Below are positions 1 through 6,233 of a stretch of 7,715 nucleotides of DNA, in pieces. The stretch covers positions 1 through 7,715 of the forward strand of contig CAMWMT010000111.1 in assembly GCA_947175375.1 (NCBI GenBank), in the 5' to 3' direction. Under the pieces are notes generated by a model, which worked only from the letters and a program-made list of their open reading frames with translations, was not told the origin of the DNA and made no database searches. The first letter of the stretch is position 1. Each line of letters starts with the position of its first letter. The position numbers were made by a program, and so were the translations under genes. This DNA is from an uncultured Clostridiaceae bacterium (GTDB lineage Bacteria > Bacillota > Clostridia > Lachnospirales > Lachnospiraceae).

Positions 1-385
1 GAGCCAGGGATTCTATCACCAGCACATCAGAAAACTTATCTACTACTAGACCAGGGAGAAAATCCGCTTCCCCGAAGATCAGGCGGCAGCATCCAGTGTC
101 GCAAGTGTTCTTCCGGTATTCCCATGCATCCCGGACTCTGCGCTCCAGAAAAGCTTCATCAATTACGTGCTCCTTTCGGCGGGACATTAGACGCACCCGA
201 ATTTTCGAATGCATGTTCAGGAATCCATATCCCATGAAATATCCGTCAAAATCATGGACGGTCACCAGATCCCCGTTCTCGAAATCTCCAATGACACTTT
301 CAATCTCGTTGTCATAGATCCACATGCCGCCTGCCTTGATGGTACGGCCCTCGCCTTTTTTCAATGTGACAATTGTATGATACAT
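1..385 (-). CDS. Class I SAM-dependent rRNA methyltransferase, RlmI/RlmQ type (5' part only; runs off left edge)
   Basis: Reading leftward from ATG at 385, 128 codons are open to the window edge, with no stop. The N-terminal ~75 residues look like the PUA-type RNA-binding domain of the RlmI family: a Lys/Gly-rich start, GGMWIYDNEI (family pattern G-h-W-h-Y/F-x-N-E-I), then GDLVTVHD and GYGFLN followed by IRVRLMS. Next comes the linker helix (DEAFLERRVRDAWEYR) and the family signature RLIFGEADFLPGLVVDKF, which precedes the SAM-binding Rossmann fold; that fold lies outside the window. Members methylate 23S rRNA: E. coli RlmI makes m5C1962, while Firmicutes relatives (YwbD/RlmQ) are reported to make m7G, so the exact target cannot be assigned here. 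AGGAAG lies 7 nt before the ATG and supports this start, and a consensus promoter sits just upstream. The protein should be cytosolic. The rightward reading frames over this segment are shadows. Confidence 0.9.
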   Translation of the reverse strand, partial: MYHTIVTLKKGEGRTIKAGGMWIYDNEIESVIGDFENGDLVTVHDFDGYFMGYGFLNMHSKIRVRLMSRRKEHVIDEAFLERRVRDAWEYRKNTCDTGCCRLIFGEADFLPGLVVDKFSDVLVIESLA

Positions 386-418
386 AGAGGTACTTCCTTT
401 TCTGCTGTGTTTGTACCA

Positions 419-447
419 AGTGTATCTGCTTTTTTTCATGATGTCAA
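419..447 (-). promoter_or_regulatory. Sigma-A promoter of the rRNA methyltransferase gene
   Basis: On the minus strand, -35 TTGACA (442-447) and -10 TACACT (419-424) are separated by exactly 17 bp, which includes a run of seven A. This is a near-perfect vegetative promoter. Transcription would start near 412, giving a leader of about 27 nt before the ATG at 385. Confidence 0.75.
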
Positions 448-465
448 GGAAAGGACATCGATAAG

Positions 466-494
466 GTATAAGGCGTACAAAAAAGGTTATACTC
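466..494 (+). promoter_or_regulatory. Candidate sigma-G (forespore) promoter of the spore protein gene
   Basis: GTATA (466-470) and TATACTC (488-494) are 17 bp apart. They resemble the sigma-G -35 (G-h-A-T-R/GYATA type) and -10 (CATAC/TTA type) boxes, with ATACT shared with the -10 core. No sigma-A promoter is evident in this orientation, and forespore expression is expected for an alpha/beta-type SASP. Transcription would start near 500, very close to the Shine-Dalgarno site at 506. The match is by eye and the -10 lacks the leading C. Confidence 0.45.
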
Positions 495-521
495 CTTATA
501 AAAGCAAAGGAGTGTAAGAAA

Positions 522-722
522 ATGGAAGAAAACAAGAATCTTGATTTTGAAAAGCTGGAGCCTCATGACAGACTCAAATATGAGATTGCAGAAGAGCTGG
601 GGTTGCTAGAGAAAGTGCGAAAGGGCGGTTGGAAAGCGCTCTCTTCACGGGAGACGGGACGAATCGGTGGGTTGATCAGCAGACGGAGAAAGGCCATAGA
701 AAAAGAAAGTAAGGATGACTGA
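522..722 (+). CDS. SspF-like minor alpha/beta-type small acid-soluble spore protein
   Basis: The gene encodes 66 residues, a normal length for this family. Residues ~18-31 (RLKYEIAEELGLLE) match the conserved first block K-Y-E-I/L-A-x-E/D-L-G, which contains the E-I-A site where the germination protease GPR cuts in alpha/beta SASPs. Residues ~32-60 (KVRKGGWKALSSRETGRIGG, then a basic helix) match the second block. The K-x-G-G-W-x-x-I/L-x-x-x-x-x-G spacing is closer to B. subtilis SspF than to the major SspA/B proteins, which lack the GGW turn. Such proteins coat forespore DNA, shift it towards an A-like form, protect it from UV and chemicals, and are degraded at germination to feed outgrowth. 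AAAGGAG (506-512) lies 9 nt before the ATG. The gene appears monocistronic, and its stop codon lies at the left edge of the palindrome at 721-796. Confidence 0.88.
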   Translation: MEENKNLDFEKLEPHDRLKYEIAEELGLLEKVRKGGWKALSSRETGRIGGLISRRRKAIEKESKDD

Positions 723-796
723 CAAGGGGTGTCGGGAAACTTAGCCCCGGCTGCTTATCATACAGCCGGGATCGCATTTCCCGACAATTCCCTGTC
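721..796. repeat. Long imperfect palindrome between convergent genes; full copy of a dispersed repeat
   Basis: Nested arms can pair: GACA 721-724 with TGTC 793-796; GGG 726-728 with CCC 790-792; TGTCGGGAAA 730-739 with TTTCCCGACA 777-786; and CCCGGCTG 746-753 with CAGCCGGG 763-770, leaving a 9-nt loop. That gives about 25 pairs with small internal loops. The element overlaps the spore protein stop codon and ends 9 nt from the stop of the opposing regulator gene, so it could block read-through in both directions. However, neither side has the T-run of an intrinsic terminator. The right part (753-787) recurs inverted at 7644-7678, so it is better described as an intergenic palindromic repeat that may also work as a bidirectional terminator. 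Confidence 0.75.
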
Positions 797-805
797 CGCC
801 GGGAT

Positions 806-1420
806 TCAGATGACCAGCGGCTCCTGATATTCGCTGCCCATCATCTGTTTTTTGCTCCGCTGGAATTCCCAGAAATAATTTTCCTCCACATCGGACCAGG
901 AATGGGTAGTTCGATCATAGACTTGAATATAGTCGTCTATATAAGGATGGCGTCTTACCGTGTTGGTCAGGTATTCCTGACCGGTCAGGGGGTTGATCTC
1001 TCCCAGGGACTTTTTCTTTCGAAACATCTCCGGGATCTCAAAAGTCATCCGGGGGAGATCGCTGCTGTTGTCCGGCAGGATATTGTCTTCTGTTTCCTGA
1101 GATGGAAGTTCAGGCTGGAGAGATATCTTTGGAAACTGAAATTCGTTGTGCATCACATCCACCGATGCGGTCATCACCGGATTGGGAAGTGGGGCTGTTA
1201 CCATGGCGGGAGTAAGCTGGATGGAAACATTGCAGCCCAGCAGTGCAGCAAAGATACGCATATCCTGTTCTGGAAAATTATCCCGCTTCAGCCTCTGCGC
1301 CAGATTCTGGCGTGACATTTTATTTCCTGTTGTCTGTTCGTACAGATCTGCCAGTTCCTGGATGGTCATATTTTTTCTATTCAGTAAAATCTTTATCTGT
1401 TCTCCAAAGGATAGTTCCAT
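806..1420 (-). CDS. XRE/Cro-type helix-turn-helix regulator with an uncharacterised C-terminal domain
   Basis: The 204-residue product opens with a compact helical DNA-binding domain (about residues 4-65): SFGEQIKILLNRKNMTIQEL, then MSRQNLAQRLKRDNF as the likely recognition helix and EQDMRIFAALLGCNV as the closing helices, as in Cro/C1-type HTH proteins. Residues ~70-125 form a Pro/Asn/Ser/Glu-rich, probably disordered linker. Residues ~128-195 make a second conserved-looking block (EINPLTGQEYLTN, then HPYIDDYIQVYD and SWSDVEENYFWEF) rich in Tyr, Trp and Asp, which I cannot assign to a named family. There is no membrane segment. An in-frame ATG exists at 1462, but the ATG at 1420 has GAGGTG just upstream, and the best -10 box overlaps the 1462 ATG, so the shorter start is preferred. 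It is divergent from the hybrid kinase gene; whether it regulates that gene is unknown. Ligand and targets cannot be told from sequence. Confidence 0.75.
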   Translation of the reverse strand: MELSFGEQIKILLNRKNMTIQELADLYEQTTGNKMSRQNLAQRLKRDNFPEQDMRIFAALLGCNVSIQLTPAMVTAPLPNPVMTASVDVMHNEFQFPKISLQPELPSQETEDNILPDNSSDLPRMTFEIPEMFRKKKSLGEINPLTGQEYLTNTVRRHPYIDDYIQVYDRTTHSWSDVEENYFWEFQRSKKQMMGSEYQEPLVI

Positions 1421-1424
1421 AAAG

Positions 1425-1430
1425 CACCTC
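1425..1430 (-). promoter_or_regulatory. Ribosome binding site deciding the regulator start
   Basis: GAGGTG on the minus strand lies 4 nt before the ATG at 1420. The in-frame ATG at 1462 has no comparable purine-rich site. Confidence 0.6.
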
Positions 1431-1460
1431 GTATGATAGACTGTATTTGCAATATCTGAC

Positions 1461-1489
1461 ATTATACTCTGATTTTCGTCAAATGAAAA
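1461..1489 (-). promoter_or_regulatory. Probable promoter of the XRE-type regulator, with Spo0A-box-like spacer
   Basis: On the minus strand there is a perfect -10 TATAAT (1461-1466). A weak -35 TTTTCA (1484-1489) is 17 bp upstream of it; a better TTGACG (1478-1483) is only 11 bp away, too close to serve. Transcription would begin near 1455, downstream of the ATG at 1462, which supports translation from 1420. The spacer contains TGACGAA followed by AA (minus strand, 1475-1481), matching the Spo0A box TGNCGAA. Confidence 0.45.
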
Positions 1490-1575
1490 CTAAAAAGTTT
1501 CTTAAATCTCAATGATCCGGTATTTTCCAGGGGATGCTTTGGTGTCTGAACCTCAAAGAACGGCCATGAAGTTTA

Positions 1576-1604
1576 TTGACATGTTTTCCCGCTCTTGTTA
1601 GAAT
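1576..1604 (+). promoter_or_regulatory. Strong sigma-A promoter of the hybrid kinase gene
   Basis: -35 TTGACA (1576-1581) and -10 TAGAAT (1599-1604) are exactly 17 bp apart. The TG at 1596-1597, one base before the -10, gives an extended -10 element. Transcription would start near 1611, leaving a leader of about 135 nt. ATGTTAACAT (1603-1612) overlaps the end of the -10 and the start site, a position where a bound protein would block initiation. Confidence 0.8.
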
Positions 1605-1734
1605 GTTAACATATGTATCTGGTGTTTGAAAATTGCCGGAAAGTATGATAAACGGCATATGGACCGATGCTTTATAAGGGCAAAAATTTAGTGCTGTTTA
1701 TATAGGTGGAGCAGCAGGAATCAGCAGAGCCCAT

Positions 1735-1740
1735 GGAGGA
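1735..1740 (+). promoter_or_regulatory. Ribosome binding site deciding the kinase start
   Basis: GGAGGA sits 7 nt before the ATG at 1748. The upstream in-frame GTG (1706) and ATG (1733) lack such a site, and the 1733 ATG abuts this site. Confidence 0.75.
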
Positions 1741-1747
1741 AAGAGAA

Positions 1748-4519
1748 ATGTATCATTGTCATATTCGTTTTTATTTAGCAGGCCATCATTGCAGGGCATT
1801 TGATATTATGAAGGAGATGCCCCCATTAGAATATTTTACACATGAGTTTGTGGAAAGCATGGAACCGGAAGCTGCTCTGGCCGCCCGGGCAGACGTGATC
1901 TTTGTCAATCTGCAGGGGATGGAGCATAAACTGCGTATGCTGCTGGACAGTAAGAGCGAAGAGGCGGAACTTATTGTTTTTGCCGAGAAAGATAAGATGC
2001 AGATTCTGACAGATGTACTGGCAGATATCAAGGATATATGGACAATGCCCATGTCGGACGAAGAGAGCGGATTCCGTTTTCTGAGATGGCAGCAGACTTG
2101 TAAGACGTCCAAAGATTACTGGCAGGCCAGTCAGTATCTGGAAGCTACGATCAACAATATTCCCAATCTTGTCTGGTATAAGGATAAAGACGGTATCCAT
2201 GAGAAGGTGAATGACAGTTTCTGCCAGACGGTCAATAAGACGAAAGAGCAGATTCAGGGACGGGGACATGCATACATCTGGGATGTGGAGCAGGATGATC
2301 CGGCATGTATAGAGTCTGAGAACGAGGTCATGACGAAGAGGAAGACCTGTATAGCGGAGGAAACTGTGCTGACTGGAGACGGAACGAGGCTTCTTACCAC
2401 CTACAAGTCTCCGTTATATGACCTTGATGGGAGCGTTATGGGAACGGTGGGAATCGGAATCGATATCACACAGGAACGTGCCTATGAACAGGAGCTGATG
2501 AAGAAGAACCGGACCCTGGAGACGATCTTCACCTCCCTGGATTGTGGCGTGATGACGCATTCCCTGGATGGCTCTCAGATTTACAGTGTCAATAAAGCTG
2601 TACTGAGGATTCTGGGATATGAATCTCTGGAAGAAATGATGGCAGCCGGATTCGATATGGTGGCGGAGTCTGTGGTGGAGGAAGACAAAGAACCACTTCG
2701 GGAATGCATCCGTTCTCTGAAAAAAGAAGGTGACAATGTCAGTGCAGAATATCGCGTTCAGCATAAAAACGGGGATATTCTCCATGTGACGACAAATATC
2801 AAGCTTTTGAAAGAAAATGGAGAACTGTACTATCAGCGTTTCGTTTTGGACTGTACGGCTCAGAAGATGCAGGAAAAGGAGAAAGAGAGACGCCAGATGG
2901 AACTGATCCATGCACTGAGCATAGAGTATGGCCTGGTCTGCTACGTTGACCTGAATACAGGGGAGGGACGTTCCCTTCGAATGAATGAAGACGAACAGAT
3001 GTTTAGAAGCGTCTTTGACGGTAAGATATCATTCCGGGAAAGCATGGAACTCTACATAGGGAAATATGTCTATGAAGAGGATCAGGAGATGATGCGTGAG
3101 GCAGTTTCTTCCAGTACATTGGAAAGAGAACTGTCAGAAAAGAAGATGTATTCTGTCAATTACCGTGTCATGCGGGATGGTGAGATGGAGTATTTCCGGA
3201 TGAAAGCAGTGCGTGCGGGAGAATGGGAGGAAACGCGTGGCATTGTCCTGGGATTCTGTAGTGTGGATGAGGAGATCCGCTGTGAGATGGAGCAGAAAAA
3301 TCTGCTGGAAGATGCGCTTCTTCAGGCAAACAGGGCAAACAGGGCGAAAAGCGCCTTTTTATCAAATATGTCTCATGACATTCGTACACCCATGAATGCG
3401 ATTGTCGGTTTTACCGCACTGGCGATTTCACGGATAGACCGAAGGGAGCAGGTGGAAGAATACCTGAGAAAGATTATGGCTTCGGGAAACCATTTGTTGA
3501 GCCTCATCAATGATGTGCTGGATATGAGCCATATCGAAAGCGGCAAGATGCAACTGGCGGAAACACCGTGCCGGCTGTCGGATGTCTTACACGGTCTGCG
3601 CAGTATTGTACAGGCGGATGTTCAGGCAAAGCAGCAGGAGCTGCATATTGAAACTGTGGATATACGGAATGAAGATATTTACTGTGACAAATTGCGGCTG
3701 AATCAGGTGCTTTTGAATCTGCTAGGCAACTGTGTCAAGTACACAGGCGTTGGCGGTACAATCTATATGAGGGTTACGGAAAAGGCAGGAGCTCCAACTG
3801 GATATGCGAATTACGAATTTTTCATCAAAGACACTGGAATCGGCATGAATGAGGAATTTCTGCTACATATTTTTGAACCATTTGAAAGAGAGAAGAATAC
3901 AACGATCAGCGGGATCCAGGGCACCGGTCTGGGAATGGCTATTACGAAAAATATCGTGGATATGATGAATGGATCAATCACGGTGAAGAGTAAAGAAGGC
4001 ATAGGGACAGAGTTTACAGTTGATTTTACCTTCCGTCTGAATATGGAGAATGGTGAAGATGCAGATATTCCTCAGTTTAAGGAACTGAGGACGATGGTGG
4101 TGGAGGAACAGAACCGTTCCAGTGAGACAATGAAATTCCAGGCGGGACGTATTCTGCTGGCAGAGGATAACGAGTTGAATCAGGAGATCGCTGTGGAAAT
4201 CCTGAGCGATGCAGGTTTTATGGTAGAGGTTGCGAATAACGGACAGATCGCGGTAGATATGCTGAAAAATTCGGAAGCAGGTTATTATCAGGTAATCCTG
4301 ATGGATGTTCAGATGCCGGTGATGAACGGCTACGAAGCGACCAGGCAGATCCGTGGGCTGGAAGATAAGGGACTGGCATCCATACCGATTCTGGCTATGA
4401 CAGCAAATGCGTTTGATGAAGATAAACAGGATGCGCTGAGAAGCGGGATGAACGGACATATAGCAAAACCGATTGATATCGGAAATCTGTTTGAGACATT
4501 GCAGAGCGTGCTGGGGTGA
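1748..4519 (+). CDS. Cytoplasmic multi-PAS hybrid sensor histidine kinase with C-terminal receiver and degenerate N-terminal receiver-like domain
   Basis: The product has 923 residues from the ATG at 1748. Residues ~1-115 are receiver-like in pattern but lack the phosphoacceptor (ADVIFVNLQGM, Asn where Asp is expected) and the conserved Lys (Met before Pro in IWTMPMS). Three PAS-like sensor modules follow at ~131-242 (IPNLVWYKDKDG to GIGIDIT), ~256-370 (LDCGVMTHSLDG to QRFVLDCT) and ~385-510, then a short coiled coil. The HisKA domain has H543 in the H-box FLSNMSHDIRTPMNAIVG. The ATPase domain shows the N-box NLLGNCVKYT (N661), G1 DTGIGM (D695), FEPFE, and G2 GTGLGM (from G725). The C-terminal receiver has E806/D807, phosphoacceptor D853 (LMDVQMPVMNGYEA), T885 and K907 (KP). 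All phosphotransfer residues are intact. There is no membrane segment, so it should sense an intracellular signal. No Hpt or output domain is present, so a partner encoded elsewhere is needed. Its own promoter precedes it and the L,D-transpeptidase follows after 54 bp. The family is common in Clostridia; ligand and target are unknown. Confidence 0.9.
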   Translation: MYHCHIRFYLAGHHCRAFDIMKEMPPLEYFTHEFVESMEPEAALAARADVIFVNLQGMEHKLRMLLDSKSEEAELIVFAEKDKMQILTDVLADIKDIWTMPMSDEESGFRFLRWQQTCKTSKDYWQASQYLEATINNIPNLVWYKDKDGIHEKVNDSFCQTVNKTKEQIQGRGHAYIWDVEQDDPACIESENEVMTKRKTCIAEETVLTGDGTRLLTTYKSPLYDLDGSVMGTVGIGIDITQERAYEQELMKKNRTLETIFTSLDCGVMTHSLDGSQIYSVNKAVLRILGYESLEEMMAAGFDMVAESVVEEDKEPLRECIRSLKKEGDNVSAEYRVQHKNGDILHVTTNIKLLKENGELYYQRFVLDCTAQKMQEKEKERRQMELIHALSIEYGLVCYVDLNTGEGRSLRMNEDEQMFRSVFDGKISFRESMELYIGKYVYEEDQEMMREAVSSSTLERELSEKKMYSVNYRVMRDGEMEYFRMKAVRAGEWEETRGIVLGFCSVDEEIRCEMEQKNLLEDALLQANRANRAKSAFLSNMSHDIRTPMNAIVGFTALAISRIDRREQVEEYLRKIMASGNHLLSLINDVLDMSHIESGKMQLAETPCRLSDVLHGLRSIVQADVQAKQQELHIETVDIRNEDIYCDKLRLNQVLLNLLGNCVKYTGVGGTIYMRVTEKAGAPTGYANYEFFIKDTGIGMNEEFLLHIFEPFEREKNTTISGIQGTGLGMAITKNIVDMMNGSITVKSKEGIGTEFTVDFTFRLNMENGEDADIPQFKELRTMVVEEQNRSSETMKFQAGRILLAEDNELNQEIAVEILSDAGFMVEVANNGQIAVDMLKNSEAGYYQVILMDVQMPVMNGYEATRQIRGLEDKGLASIPILAMTANAFDEDKQDALRSGMNGHIAKPIDIGNLFETLQSVLG

Positions 4520-4573
4520 TCCTATTTGGCGAAATGAGAAAATATAATCATAATCGGAAAGGAACAAGGAATT

Positions 4574-6112
4574 ATGGAAAAACAGAAGAATGGGAAGAAA
4601 CGCTTTCCTGTTTTACCGGTGATCTTATGCGGAGTGCTGCTTGCAGCATCTGCTGCCTATGGCGGCGGACTTTTTTATTACCAGAGTCACTTCCTGCCTG
4701 GTACGATTGTGGATCGAATTGATGTATCGGGCATGACTATAGAGGAAATGAAGACGCAGGTGCAGGATTATGAGCTGCGCGTGATAGAGCGCCAGTCTGA
4801 CGGACAGACGCTGGAGGAAGAGATTCAGGGGAAGGATATTGATCTTATCTATGCGTCAGAAGAGCCACTTCTGAAACTTCTGGAATCTCAGAATTTATGG
4901 AGCTGGTTTCTTCCTCAGACTTCAGAACATACAACAGAAGGCCTGATCGCTTATGATGAAGAAAAGCTGGAGAACCGTGTTGAAAATCTGAAGGGCTTCG
5001 AGCCTGATTTTTCGGAAGCGCCGACAGATGCATACATATCTGAATATTCGCCGGAAGAAGGTTTTGCGATCATCCCGGAGACGCAGGGAAATACACTGGA
5101 CAGACAGAAGACGCTGGAGACGATCCGGGAGGCTGTATTTTCTCTCGCAGAGCTGACAGACCTGGATGATGCCGGATGCTATCTGACGCCTTCTGTGACC
5201 TCAGAAGACGAAGAACTGAATCAGGTACTGGAAAAGCTTCAGAAATATGGAGGCATACAGATTACCTATACGTTTGGAGATCAGAAAGAGGTTCTGGATG
5301 GAGCGACGATCAGTGAATGGCTTCAGGTAAACAATACAGAAGTGACACTAGATCAGACTCAGGTAGAGTCCTTTGTGTCAGCTCTTCGCAAAAGCTATGA
5401 TACGATCTTCCGCCCAAGGACTTTCATGACAAGTTATGGGAAGGAAGTTACCATCAGCAGCGGTGATTATGGCTGGTGGATGAATTCTGATCAGGAAGTC
5501 CTGGAGCTGACAGAGATGATCGAACAGGGAGAGAGCGGTGAACGCACGCCTGTATATTATCAGACTGCAGACCAGTACGGAACACCGGATTATGGGAATA
5601 CCTATGTGGAGATCAACCTGACTGCCCAGCATCTCTTTTTGTATAAAGACGGGACAAAGCTTCTGGAATCGGATTTTGTCTCCGGTAATTCTTCCAGGGG
5701 GTATGATACGCCGGAGGGGGTATATGGAGTTACCTACAAACAGAGGGATGCAACGCTGACCGGTGAGAATTATCGAACTCCGGTATCCTACTGGATGCCG
5801 TTTAACCGGAATATCGGTATGCATGACGCGAACTGGAGGGGATCATTTGGAGGCAATATCTATAAGACGAATGGTTCTCATGGGTGCATTAACCTGCCGC
5901 CTTCCGTAGCGAAGGAGATCTATGCAAATATTGAAAAAGGGACACCGGTGATCTGTTATCATCTGCCGGGAACAGAACCGGTGGTGATGGAGAAAGGGGA
6001 TCCGCCGGCGGAGGTTCCTGCGGAAGCACCTGCAGAAGCACCTGTGGAAATGCCGGCTGAAGTGCCAGCGGAGGTTCCGGTTGAGACGTCGGCGGAAGTG
6101 CCGGAAGAGTAA
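4574..6112 (+). CDS. Membrane-anchored L,D-transpeptidase (YkuD domain) with PG_binding_4-like repeats and a Pro/Glu-rich tail
   Basis: The 512-residue protein has a basic N-terminus (KNGKKR) and one hydrophobic segment at ~12-34, a signal anchor that places the rest outside the membrane. Residues ~45-170 and ~215-330 look like two PG_binding_4-type modules (patterns such as EEGFAIIPETQGNTLD and KEVTISSGDYGWWMN), as in Enterococcus faecium Ldtfm. Residues ~343-465 form the YkuD catalytic domain: VEINLTAQHLFLYKDG, then TPEGVYGV, H417 in GMHDANWR, and the active-site motif SHGCIN (435-440) with nucleophile C438. Such enzymes make 3-3 peptidoglycan cross-links by a route that resists most penicillins, or attach proteins to the wall. 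The tail (478-512) consists of P-A/V-E-X tetrapeptide repeats. AAAGGAA (4558-4564) lies 9 nt before the ATG. It lies 54 bp after the kinase gene with no hairpin between, so co-transcription is likely. The precise reaction is inferred from the family. Confidence 0.92.
   Translation: MEKQKNGKKRFPVLPVILCGVLLAASAAYGGGLFYYQSHFLPGTIVDRIDVSGMTIEEMKTQVQDYELRVIERQSDGQTLEEEIQGKDIDLIYASEEPLLKLLESQNLWSWFLPQTSEHTTEGLIAYDEEKLENRVENLKGFEPDFSEAPTDAYISEYSPEEGFAIIPETQGNTLDRQKTLETIREAVFSLAELTDLDDAGCYLTPSVTSEDEELNQVLEKLQKYGGIQITYTFGDQKEVLDGATISEWLQVNNTEVTLDQTQVESFVSALRKSYDTIFRPRTFMTSYGKEVTISSGDYGWWMNSDQEVLELTEMIEQGESGERTPVYYQTADQYGTPDYGNTYVEINLTAQHLFLYKDGTKLLESDFVSGNSSRGYDTPEGVYGVTYKQRDATLTGENYRTPVSYWMPFNRNIGMHDANWRGSFGGNIYKTNGSHGCINLPPSVAKEIYANIEKGTPVICYHLPGTEPVVMEKGDPPAEVPAEAPAEAPVEMPAEVPAEVPVETSAEVPEE
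6005..6100 (+). repeat. In-frame 12-bp tandem repeats in the 3' end of the L,D-transpeptidase gene
   Basis: Eight consecutive 12-nt units encode PAEV, PAEA, PAEA, PVEM, PAEV, PAEV, PVET and SAEV, followed by PEE and the stop. The units differ in sequence by several bases, mostly synonymous third positions, so the array is diverged. A proline/glutamate repeat at the outer end of a wall enzyme may act as a flexible, acidic spacer. Copy number could vary between strains in whole codons without a frameshift. Confidence 0.85.
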
Positions 6113-6134
6113 GTGTTATGGTTCCCTTTTCGTC

Positions 6135-6152
6135 AACCTGTACTAGCAGGTT
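6135..6152. other. Small inverted repeat after the L,D-transpeptidase gene
   Basis: AACCTG (6135-6140) can pair with CAGGTT (6147-6152) across a 6-nt loop, 22 nt after the stop codon. It has no following T-run, so it is at best a weak terminator or RNA 3'-end structure. A TTCGTCA motif (6129-6135), the complement of a Spo0A-type box TGNCGAA, overlaps its left edge. Confidence 0.3.
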
Positions 6153-6204
6153 CCCCAACTGTTTGATATCAATCCGGGTGTATTATCTAAAAAAATATAA
6201 AAAG

Positions 6205-6233
6205 TTGAATTTGTCCGGAAATTATGTTAACAT
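6205..6233 (+). promoter_or_regulatory. Probable promoter of citrate synthase
   Basis: -35 TTGAAT (6205-6210) is 17 bp from -10 TAACAT (6228-6233), with TG at 6225-6226 forming an extended -10. The A/T-rich stretch 6181-6203 upstream could act as an UP element. Transcription would start near 6240, giving a leader of about 40 nt. The -10 is embedded in a perfect palindrome, implying regulated initiation. Confidence 0.55.

Larger units (their letters stand above)
1421..1747. other. 327-bp divergent intergenic region
   Basis: It holds the leftward promoter of the regulator (1461-1489), the rightward promoter of the kinase (1576-1604), and a palindromic ATGTTAACAT (1603-1612). It also contains a weak TGCCG/CGGCA inverted repeat (1634-1638 and 1653-1657, 14-nt loop) in the kinase leader. 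Between 1490 and 1575 I see no gene, repeat or recognisable site. The kinase leader of about 135 nt does not match a riboswitch class I can recognise. Confidence 0.6.

Noticed and set aside
209..517. Rightward open frames at 96-317 and 209-517
   Set aside because: They lie antisense to the methyltransferase gene, have no ribosome binding site or family resemblance, and the minus strand gives a clear family match.
902..1436. Rightward open frames antisense to the XRE-type regulator
   Set aside because: Composition is unlike a protein, there is no ribosome binding site, and they are fully explained as shadows of the leftward gene.
1421..1462. ATG at 1462 as start of the XRE-type regulator
   Set aside because: It overlaps the TATAAT -10 box and lacks a ribosome binding site; the ATG at 1420 has GAGGTG just upstream.
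1706..1747. GTG at 1706 as kinase start (14 residues longer)
   Set aside because: No Shine-Dalgarno site precedes it, whereas GGAGGA lies 7 nt before the ATG at 1748.
1611..1747. Riboswitch (for example c-di-GMP type) in the long kinase leader
   Set aside because: Only a weak 5-bp inverted repeat is visible and none of the conserved aptamer segments are present.
4543..4548. TATAAT between the kinase and transpeptidase genes as a separate promoter
   Set aside because: No -35 box at 16-18 bp; the nearest TTGGCG is too close at 11 bp. It cannot be ruled out but is not supported.
3974..4567. Leftward 197-residue open frame over the kinase 3' end, and other leftward frames inside the kinase, transpeptidase and citrate synthase genes
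   Set aside because: His/Cys/Ile/Phe-rich shadow translations with no conserved motifs; the opposite strand encodes intact known domains.
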